In this document: positions 8,922 to 13,551 of the stretch, piece after piece
How positions within the stretch are numbered: position 1 is the first letter of the stretch
Layout of the letters: each line of letters starts with the position of its first letter
Notes under the pieces: generated by a model
Databases searched by the model: none
Told to the model about the DNA's origin: nothing
Seen by the model: only the letters and a program-made list of their open reading frames with translations
Made by a program: the position numbers and the translations under genes
Source of the DNA: Neptuniibacter sp.
GTDB lineage: Bacteria > Pseudomonadota > Gammaproteobacteria > Pseudomonadales > Balneatricaceae
Assembly: GCA_030149405.1 (NCBI GenBank)
Contig: JASBRM010000270.1
Span: forward strand, 1 to 13,551
Direction of reading: 5' to 3'
Length of the DNA: 13,551 bases

Positions 8922-8957
8922 TAACCCAAGCTTTTTGTTTTGCAAAGGGGAAAGCAT

Positions 8958-9335
8958 ATGAAAACTAAACTGGGTTTGCTGTTAGCTGCTTCTATCTCGT
9001 TCTCTTCATCTGTAATGGCAGATTCTGAGGCAATGATGCAGGCTGCAGGTAAAGAGTTATTTAACAAGTGCTCTGCATGTCACTCACTGGACGAGAGCAA
9101 AAACGCTTTCGGCCCAAGTCTGATTGGTGTTGTTGGTCGTCAGGCAGCTTCTCTGCCACGTTTCGCATACTCTGATGCGCTGAGAAATTCTAATATTACT
9201 TGGGATGAAGAGAATCTACGTAAGTGGATTGCGGGTAACGACACTTTTGTTCCAGGTACTCGCATGCGTCACGTTGAGATTACTGACAAAGCAGAACAGG
9301 ATTACCTGATCGCTTACTTGAAAACACTGAAGTAA
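8958..9335 (+). CDS. Periplasmic class I cytochrome c
   Basis: This 125-residue precursor has a signal peptide (residues 1-21, MKTKLGLLLAASISFSSS with VMA at the predicted cleavage end). The mature part of about 104 residues carries one haem. The CSACH motif at 38-42 binds haem through C38 and C41, with H42 as proximal ligand; M103 in PGTRMRHVEI is the likely distal ligand. FGPSLIGVVGR (51-61) is typical of the c2/c-550-like group. It probably shuttles electrons in the periplasm, but the partner is unknown. I chose the ATG at 8958 over an upstream in-frame TTG at 8940 because AAGGGGA (8945-8951) sits six bases before it and the signal peptide then begins correctly. It is a single gene with its own terminator. 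Confidence 0.93.
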   Translation: MKTKLGLLLAASISFSSSVMADSEAMMQAAGKELFNKCSACHSLDESKNAFGPSLIGVVGRQAASLPRFAYSDALRNSNITWDEENLRKWIAGNDTFVPGTRMRHVEITDKAEQDYLIAYLKTLK

Positions 9336-9356
9336 CTCTGAGTCAATTCGGTATAC

Positions 9357-9385
9357 AAAAAAGCCACGTTAACGTGGCTTTTTTA
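9357..9385. terminator. Rho-independent terminator, bidirectional
   Basis: GCCACG (9363-9368) and CGTGGC (9373-9378) flank the loop TTAA, with A6 before and T6 after, so the stem is perfect over 12 bp. It ends the cytochrome gene. Because of its symmetry it can also stop leftward transcripts from the 9482-9802 gene. Confidence 0.93.
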
Positions 9386-9429
9386 TTATCGGTAAATCAT
9401 TGCTGAGTTTCTTGGGGTTGTAACAAGCC

Positions 9430-9453
9430 TTTCTTGTGCATGCGCACAAGAAA
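9430..9453. repeat. Perfect 10-bp inverted repeat between convergent genes
   Basis: TTTCTTGTGC (9430-9439) and GCACAAGAAA (9444-9453) are exact inverted arms separated by ATGC. It lies about 30 bases past the stop of the leftward small gene. There is no T-run on the minus strand, so it is a poor intrinsic terminator; an mRNA 3'-end stabiliser or a protein site are alternatives. Confidence 0.55.
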
Positions 9454-9472
9454 TAATGGGTCTGAGCTTAGT

Positions 9473-9490
9473 GCTTCTTAGTTAAGAAGC
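9473..9490. repeat. Perfect 8-bp inverted repeat over the stop codon of the small gene
   Basis: GCTTCTTA (9473-9480) and TAAGAAGC (9483-9490) are exact inverted arms with two bases between; as RNA the stem would be 7 bp with a 4-base loop. It covers the stop codon (9484-9482) of the leftward gene. Confidence 0.45.
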
Positions 9491-9802
9491 GTCCAGCAGT
9501 TTCCTTTGCTCAGCCATGTAGCGTGGCATTGGGCCCGCATCTTCATAAATCTCTTCGCCATCTTCAATGCGAATTACCTTATTCCCAGGTACATAAGGCA
9601 TTTTGGCTTCCAGTTCATTCAGAGCTTCATGGATCAAAGTCGCGACGACATCGTCCTTGGAGAGTTGATACATTCTGGCCAGTGCTTCCAGTTTGATATC
9701 ATCACCCTGGTAAATGGACAGCGTTTCTTCTTTGCGGCCGTTTACTTTACGTGCTCGGTTTTCCCATTCGTTGAGCAATCTGGATAAGCTTTCATTTCCC
9801 AT
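9482..9802 (-). CDS. Small conserved protein with ribbon-helix-helix-like core
   Basis: This 106-residue acidic protein is encoded leftward. Residues about 25-66 have a short strand (ETLSIYQ), a helix (DDIKLEALARMYQ) and a second helix beginning with SKDD and continuing through ATLIHEALNELEAKM. This is the beta-alpha-alpha order of ribbon-helix-helix DNA-binding proteins. The tail contains MPYVPGNKVIRIEDGEEIYED and PRYMAEQRKLL. Similar small proteins in Pseudomonas-like genomes are, as I recall, sometimes labelled 'pilin assembly' or 'type 1 pili tip component', a name not supported by anything seen here. AAGGGGA six bases before the ATG is a strong ribosome binding site. It diverges from the mioC-like gene across 165 bases. 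It may be a regulator, but no target is visible. Confidence 0.75.
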   Translation of the reverse strand: MGNESLSRLLNEWENRARKVNGRKEETLSIYQGDDIKLEALARMYQLSKDDVVATLIHEALNELEAKMPYVPGNKVIRIEDGEEIYEDAGPMPRYMAEQRKLLDAS

Positions 9803-9967
9803 TACAATTCCCCTTCAGCAAGACTGTCATCTTTCAGTTTAGATAGGTGGCATTGTATTGCCAGTTTATATCGCATAACGTGGTGCAAAATTTTCAGTTC
9901 GGCACTCAGGCCATAAAGTCTTTATCGACAGGTTGTGCGCCGAATTTATAGGACTCAGGAAATTCTT

Positions 9968-10426
9968 ATGGCAAAAATTCAAATCCTAGTAGGTACAGTC
10001 TATGGAAATGCTCTGGATGTGGCAGAGATGTGTTTGCAGCAACTCGAGCAAAAAGGACATGAAGTGGAACTGTTGCGTCAGCCTGATATAGAAGATATTC
10101 CCGCAGATACGACCGATACCTTGTTAGTCTGTACATCAACCACAGGGCAGGGGGAAATTCCGGATAGTCTTTTAAAGCTGTATTGCCAGTTACAGGATCG
10201 TTTACCAGCAATGCCCCATGCTCGATACGGTTTGATTACCCTTGGTGATAGCTCTTATGACACCTTTGCGGAAGCAGGGGCTTTGATGGAAGCTTTGTTA
10301 GAGGAATTAAAGCTTCAGCGTGTTGGGTCACCATTGGTGATTGATGCCTGCGAAACAATGGCGCCTTGTGAAGAAGCAGAACCCTGGGTGATTAGCTGGA
10401 GTGATCTTCTGACAGAATCTGCCTGA
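9968..10426 (+). CDS. mioC: MioC-like flavodoxin
   Basis: This is a 152-residue single-domain flavodoxin binding FMN, a cytoplasmic electron carrier. The phosphate-binding loop is VGTVYGNALDVAE (about residues 8-20). CTSTTGQGEIPDS and LITLGDSSYDTFAEAG provide the two isoalloxazine-contacting loops. The length and the TVYGNA start match MioC (147 residues in E. coli), which has been linked to biotin synthase activity in vitro. I use the ATG at 9968 because CAGGA lies seven bases before it and the protein then begins at the first beta strand; an in-frame ATG at 9935 has no such site. The 3' end overlaps the opposing alkB-like gene by 35 bases. Unlike in E. coli, no origin of replication is visible next to it. 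Confidence 0.85.
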   Translation: MAKIQILVGTVYGNALDVAEMCLQQLEQKGHEVELLRQPDIEDIPADTTDTLLVCTSTTGQGEIPDSLLKLYCQLQDRLPAMPHARYGLITLGDSSYDTFAEAGALMEALLEELKLQRVGSPLVIDACETMAPCEEAEPWVISWSDLLTESA

Positions 10427-10994
10427 ATGTAATATTGATTCGGGCTGACTTGCAACGTTTCGTTTTTGGTAGGGAATGCTCCCATGATTGTTGAACACCA
10501 GATCCCATCCAGAGCAGTGAGCCTGAAGTTAGGTGAATCTCTTTAAGATTATCTTTAAGCTTTTTATGCCGGAGCAAAAAACGCCTTTCGGCACCCAAAG
10601 AAATACTGGCAACAATTGGGTCTGGTCCGAGTTCTGGTTCATTGTACTGGTGCCAGCCCATACTGTCATTGCCATCCCGGTATAAGTTAAGAAGGGCGGC
10701 ATTGAAGTGCTGGCCAGTATATTGCTCAATCAATTCTTTGATCCGGAATACTGCTGGATGCCAGGCGTCAGCTTCCATCTTTAATCTGGAGTAGGTGTAA
10801 CTGATCCCGGGATCAGCCATAAAGTTTTGTAACCGGGGGATTTTAACCCAGCGCCCGAACATGAAAATCTCATCTTGTTTCCAGCTGACTTCTGCCACGA
10901 GTGAATCAAGGCAGTTTTGGACCATGGCTGCAGGGACAAACTTCTCACTAAGCCAACATTCGGCATTCTCTGGAGATAGATCTATTTTGTTCAC
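10392..10994 (-). CDS. AlkB-type 2-oxoglutarate dioxygenase homologue with altered iron site
   Basis: This 200-residue leftward protein is of the ALKBH2/3-like class. GRWVKIPRLQNFMADPG (about 47-63) and YTYS match the nucleotide-recognition region. NLYRDGNDSMGWH (103-115) supplies the first iron His, H115. The second iron His is H173 in WEHSLPKTKR. R185 and R191 in ARINITFR bind 2-oxoglutarate in relatives. The usual HxD is HQY here: residue 117, expected to be Asp, is Tyr (codon 10646-10644, TAC). Intact members remove alkyl groups from 1-methyladenine and 3-methylcytosine in DNA or RNA; activity of this copy is doubtful. The GTG start is supported by GGAAG seven bases upstream. It diverges from the pterin dehydratase gene and overlaps mioC tail to tail. 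Confidence 0.88.
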   Translation of the reverse strand: MNKIDLSPENAECWLSEKFVPAAMVQNCLDSLVAEVSWKQDEIFMFGRWVKIPRLQNFMADPGISYTYSRLKMEADAWHPAVFRIKELIEQYTGQHFNAALLNLYRDGNDSMGWHQYNEPELGPDPIVASISLGAERRFLLRHKKLKDNLKEIHLTSGSLLWMGSGVQQSWEHSLPKTKRCKSARINITFRQILSEDHSS

Positions 10995-11031
10995 TTCAGT
11001 ACTTCCATGATGTCGCCTTAATGCAGCTGAA

Positions 11032-11037
11032 TATAAT
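11032..11037 (+). promoter_or_regulatory. Possible -10 box for the pterin dehydratase gene
   Basis: TATAAT at 11032-11037 matches the -10 consensus exactly and would give a leader of about 50 bases. The -35 region at the proper distance is poor, so this is tentative. Confidence 0.3.
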
Positions 11038-11096
11038 CCAACCCAGTTTTGCTGATTAAACTAATATGAGTAGAACAGAAAAATCAGGAGCTGACT

Positions 11097-11444
11097 ATGA
11101 ACGATGTTACCTCTCTTGCCACAGAAGAGTGTGAAGCCTGTAAAGCCGGAGCTCCAAAAGTCTCCGACAAGGAGATCGAGGCGTTTTTGCTACAATTTTC
11201 CGATTGGCAGTTGTTAGAAAAAGACGGCATTAAAATGTTGTACAAAGAATATTCCTTCAAAGATTTTGCCAGTGCTTTGGCTTTTACTAATCGTGTTGGA
11301 ATACTTGCGGAAGCTCTGCAACATCACCCAGACATTCTAACCTCTTGGGGAAAGGTCGCCCTGACCTGGTATACCCACAAAATAGGTGGGTTGCACAGGA
11401 ATGATTTTCGTTGTGCGGCCAGAAGTGATCTACTGCTTACTTAG
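11097..11444 (+). CDS. phhB: Pterin-4a-carbinolamine dehydratase (PhhB/DcoH family)
   Basis: This 115-residue protein dehydrates 4a-hydroxytetrahydrobiopterin and so recycles pterin cofactor after aromatic amino acid hydroxylation. The family signature is intact: HHP at 76-78, then TWYTHKIGGL (90-99, with H94) and NDF at 102-104. H76, H77 and H94 correspond to the three active-site histidines of the family. The first 20 residues contain ECEACKAGAP, the common N-terminal extension of bacterial members. AGGAG seven bases before the ATG is a strong ribosome binding site. No phenylalanine hydroxylase gene (phhA) lies beside it, so it may serve a hydroxylase elsewhere or a wider pterin role. purU follows after 133 bases. 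Confidence 0.95.
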   Translation: MNDVTSLATEECEACKAGAPKVSDKEIEAFLLQFSDWQLLEKDGIKMLYKEYSFKDFASALAFTNRVGILAEALQHHPDILTSWGKVALTWYTHKIGGLHRNDFRCAARSDLLLT

Positions 11445-11577
11445 GATATGCTTTTTAGATTACACCTCCAGACTTAAGAGTTTATCGGGCTTAACAGGAC
11501 ATGTTCGCAGGTTCCTTAGTCACGTCACATGCTGCTAGAATATGCGCTTTATTTAGTGGCGGTGGAGTTAAATAACA

Positions 11578-12432
11578 ATGGAACGTAGATTCCGGTTGGT
11601 TCTGGCATGTCCTGATAGGGTTGGAATTGTGGCGATGGTGAGTAATTTTATCTCCAGTCACGGTGGTTCTATTTCTGATGCGAATCAGCATTCTGATCCC
11701 ACAACGGGTTGGTTCTTTATGCGCGTTGAAATCAGTTCATCCACTTTGCCATTTTCTATCGATGAACTGAAAGACGCGTTCTCGCCGATCGCTAAATCAT
11801 TCAATATGGAGTGGGAAATTTCTGACTCCGGATCACCTAAGAAAGTTGTCCTGATGGCAAGTCGTGAGTCTCACTGTCTCGCAGATCTTTTATACCGCTA
11901 TCATGAGGGCGAGCTGGACTGCGAAATTACCTGTGTAATCTCTAATCATGATGACCTGAGAAGTATGGTGGAGTGGCATAATATTCCTTACCACCATGTG
12001 CCCGTTGATAAAGAAAACAAGCAGCCGCATTTTGATGAAGTGAATCGTCTGATTCGTGAAAACGACACCGATGTGGTTGTACTGGCGAGATATATGCAGA
12101 TTCTTCCTGAGTCGATCTGCAGTGATTATGCCCATCGCATTATTAATATTCACCACAGTTTCCTGCCATCCTTCGCAGGGGCTAAACCTTACCATCAGGC
12201 CCATGACAGAGGGGTTAAACTGATTGGTGCCACTTGCCATTATGTCACTCAGGAACTGGATGCAGGTCCGATCATTGATCAGGACGTCATCCGTATCAGC
12301 CACCGTGATCTGCCAGAAGATATGGTCCGTTTGGGTCGTGATGTTGAAAAAACGGTTCTTTCCCGGGGTCTAAGGTGGCACCTTGAGGACAAAGTTTTGG
12401 TGCAAGGCAATAAAACAGTCGTATTCAATTAA
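11578..12432 (+). CDS. purU: Formyltetrahydrofolate deformylase
   Basis: This 284-residue cytoplasmic enzyme hydrolyses 10-formyltetrahydrofolate to formate and tetrahydrofolate. It balances one-carbon pools and can supply formate to PurT. Residues about 5-85 form the N-terminal ACT regulatory domain (LVLACPDRVGIVAMVSNFIS). Residues about 88-284 form the formyltransferase-like catalytic domain: VVLMAS, then INIHHSFLPSFAGAKPYHQA with N190 and H192, and LDAGPIIDQ with D228. These are the Asn/His/Asp catalytic residues shared with PurN. The length agrees with E. coli PurU (280). GGAG lies ten bases before the ATG. The ACT domain of E. coli PurU senses methionine and glycine; the same control is likely but not shown here. 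No terminator is evident after the stop. Confidence 0.96.
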   Translation: MERRFRLVLACPDRVGIVAMVSNFISSHGGSISDANQHSDPTTGWFFMRVEISSSTLPFSIDELKDAFSPIAKSFNMEWEISDSGSPKKVVLMASRESHCLADLLYRYHEGELDCEITCVISNHDDLRSMVEWHNIPYHHVPVDKENKQPHFDEVNRLIRENDTDVVVLARYMQILPESICSDYAHRIINIHHSFLPSFAGAKPYHQAHDRGVKLIGATCHYVTQELDAGPIIDQDVIRISHRDLPEDMVRLGRDVEKTVLSRGLRWHLEDKVLVQGNKTVVFN

Positions 12433-12473
12433 CACATAAGTTTACTAGCTTTTTGTATGAGTTCGATTTGCTT

Positions 12474-12522
12474 GCGGAGAGCCTAGGATAGGTGTAAACA
12501 TAGTACCTATCTGGGGCCTCGC
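12474..12522 (+). other. Long imperfect hairpin in the leader of the CBS gene
   Basis: GATAGGT (12487-12493) and ACCTATC (12505-12511) form a perfect 7-bp core around an 11-base loop. The stem continues outward with GCC (12481-12483) against GGC (12515-12517), through a wobble, a mismatch and a second wobble, and further partial pairing reaches 12474 and 12522. No T-run follows. It lies 40 bases after purU and about 70 bases before the CBS start. Confidence 0.45.
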
Positions 12523-12590
12523 TTCCTGGTTCAATGGAGCTGGCCAAATATTCACCAGCGGCTAAATCTGCTGGTTTTGGAGGAATGATA

Positions 12591-12998
12591 ATGTTGAGAT
12601 CCGTGAAAGCTCAGGACTATATGTGTGAAGACCTGATCACGTTCACCCCGGAAACAGATCTGTTTGAAGCGATCAATCAACTGCTCGAGTATCGCATTAC
12701 TGGTGCGCCTGTGATTGATAAAAATGGAGCGCTAGTTGGTTTGCTTTCTGAAGCTGATTGCCTGAAAGCTATCCTCACCCTGACTTACCACGAAGAAGAG
12801 ATGGGTGGTTATGTAGGGACCTATATGACTCCTGAGGTGCATACCATTAGCCATGATGCGGATATCATCAAAGTGGCAGAAGAGTTTATTCACAATAAAC
12901 GTCGTCGCTTGCCGGTTGTTAAAGATGGTAAACTTATTGGCCAGATTAGCCGCCGTGATGTTCTTAAAGCTGTTGAACAGTTTGCGATGGATGGCTAA
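12591..12998 (+). CDS. Small protein of two CBS domains
   Basis: This 135-residue protein consists almost entirely of a tandem CBS (Bateman) pair. The first repeat runs from about residue 7 (AQDYMCEDLITFTPETDLFEA) to about 62, with GAPVIDKNGALVGLLSEAD. The second runs from about 75 (GTYMTPEVHTISHDADI) to 130, with RRRLPVVKDGKLIGQISRRD. Such pairs bind adenosyl ligands (AMP, ATP, SAM or NADH) and usually sense energy state or regulate a partner; no effector domain is attached. I place the start at 12591: GGAGGA (12579-12584) is six bases upstream of it, while ATG 12585 abuts that site and ATG 12534 has none. It is followed by a strong terminator. Partner and ligand are unknown. Confidence 0.9.
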   Translation: MLRSVKAQDYMCEDLITFTPETDLFEAINQLLEYRITGAPVIDKNGALVGLLSEADCLKAILTLTYHEEEMGGYVGTYMTPEVHTISHDADIIKVAEEFIHNKRRRLPVVKDGKLIGQISRRDVLKAVEQFAMDG

Positions 12999-13014
12999 GT
13001 AACATTTTGCATGT

Positions 13015-13044
13015 AGAAGCCGCAGCAGGTCTGCGGCTTTTTTG
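13015..13044 (+). terminator. Rho-independent terminator of the CBS gene
   Basis: AAGCCGCAG (13017-13025) pairs exactly with CTGCGGCTT (13031-13039) around the loop CAGGT, followed by a T-run to 13043. Confidence 0.95.
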
Positions 13045-13065
13045 TCTTTAGGTACACAGAACTCG

Positions 13066-13551
13066 ATGAGTTATAAATTCCCGGAATCTCCTATACTGTT
13101 GTATCCCTCCCTTGCCGAACAGGTAGGTGTAGAGGCTGCTGTATTGATGTCGCTCTACCAACAACAGTGGCAGAGAATGCAGTCATTATCCGGCACAACA
13201 CCAACTTCAGAACTCATCTTGTCACGAAGCCAGTGGCTTTCGTTGGCTAAATTCTGGGATGAAGATACCCTTGCTCAACTCACCAGCGTATTGGTTCAGC
13301 ATGGATTGCTCGACGCAACTTATGCGCATGATGGCAGGGTCTCCATTCGATGTCTTGATGCTGAAGTGGGAAGTGAAGCTGATAATGTCGTCCGGTCCGG
13401 GGTTGAGGAAACTGAAGAGTTAGTTGAAATCGTTCGCCGTTTGCCAGTGGTTGAAACTGTAGAAGAGGTTTCGACTCATTTGAATTCTCATTCTGGGCAA
13501 GCAGTGGAATCAACACCTGACGATACACCCTATTACCCGGATAACAGCGTA
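13066..13551 (+). CDS. Conserved hypothetical protein, possibly DnaT-like (partial, runs off window)
   Basis: An ATG at 13066 opens a frame of at least 162 codons that continues past the window end. It begins MSYKFPESPILLYPSLAEQV. Residues about 8-95 look like a compact helical domain (SLAEQVGVEAAVLMSLYQQQ, then SRSQWLSLAKFWDEDTLAQL and a short strand around GRVSIRCL), a plan like a winged helix. Residues about 98-162 are acidic and Ser/Thr-rich, likely a flexible linker to a missing C-terminal domain. This layout recalls proteins annotated as DnaT-like primosomal, which end in a single-stranded-DNA-binding domain, but that domain would be outside the window. The ribosome binding site is weak. 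The frame and the domain outline are sure; the DnaT comparison is only a guess. Confidence 0.7.
   Translation, partial: MSYKFPESPILLYPSLAEQVGVEAAVLMSLYQQQWQRMQSLSGTTPTSELILSRSQWLSLAKFWDEDTLAQLTSVLVQHGLLDATYAHDGRVSIRCLDAEVGSEADNVVRSGVEETEELVEIVRRLPVVETVEEVSTHLNSHSGQAVESTPDDTPYYPDNSV

Noticed and set aside
8940..8957. Upstream TTG start for the cytochrome gene
   Set aside because: It would make the Shine-Dalgarno sequence part of the coding region and add a charged extension before the signal peptide.
9506..9787. Plus-strand open frame opposite the ribbon-helix-helix-like gene
   Set aside because: The minus-strand frame has a strong AAGGGGA ribosome binding site and a sensible domain; the plus-strand frame has neither.
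9922..9930. DnaA-box-like TTATCGACA upstream of the mioC-like gene
   Set aside because: It differs from the TTATCCACA consensus at one key position and stands alone. The E. coli mioC promoter has a DnaA box, but no origin features (box clusters, AT-rich unwinding region, gidA or dnaA neighbours) are present here.
12534..12590. Longer N-terminus for the CBS protein from ATG 12534
   Set aside because: No ribosome binding site precedes it, whereas GGAGGA lies six bases before ATG 12591 and the CBS domain starts directly after that.

Overview
The window looks like ordinary chromosomal DNA from a marine-type gammaproteobacterium. The gene set and protein style (class I fumarase of about 500 residues, MioC-like flavodoxin, PurU, groESL preceded by fxsA) suggest the Oceanospirillales/Pseudomonadales side of the class. 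That placement is inference from protein character; no rRNA or marker gene is present to fix the genus. I see no insertion sequence, phage gene, CRISPR array, tRNA or rRNA.

Layout. Positions 1-73 hold the start of a leftward short-chain dehydrogenase. A 363-base gap follows, with a possible decayed coding remnant. Next come fxsA (437-931), a heat-shock (sigma-32 type) promoter, groES (1088-1375) and groEL (1439-3067), closed by a terminator. A membrane-anchored coiled-coil protein of unknown function (3172-4086) is next. Then come thpR (4193-4753), the tRNA-hydroxylation gene trhP (4804-6174) and a MenA/UbiA-like prenyltransferase only 8 bases behind it (6183-7037). Class I fumarase (7243-8748) and a small periplasmic cytochrome c (8958-9335) each have their own terminator.

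After the cytochrome the orientation alternates. A leftward ribbon-helix-helix-like small protein (9482-9802) diverges from a MioC-like flavodoxin (9968-10426). The flavodoxin converges on and overlaps a leftward AlkB-type dioxygenase (10392-10994). AlkB diverges from a pterin-4a-carbinolamine dehydratase (11097-11444), which is followed by formyltetrahydrofolate deformylase purU (11578-12432) and a two-CBS-domain protein (12591-12998) with its own terminator. The last gene (13066 onward) runs off the window.

How the genes relate. groES and groEL form the chaperonin operon. Fumarase and the cytochrome are central energy metabolism; phhB and purU are pterin/folate enzymes; thpR and trhP are RNA-related. 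Most of the rest are independent housekeeping units. I do not see a multi-gene defence or biosynthetic system.

The most noteworthy signals are small. The AlkB-type protein has Tyr where the iron-binding Asp of the HxD motif should be. A 24-bp near-palindrome lies upstream of the cytochrome gene. A long imperfect hairpin lies in the leader of the CBS gene. The prenyltransferase has an atypical first metal-binding motif.
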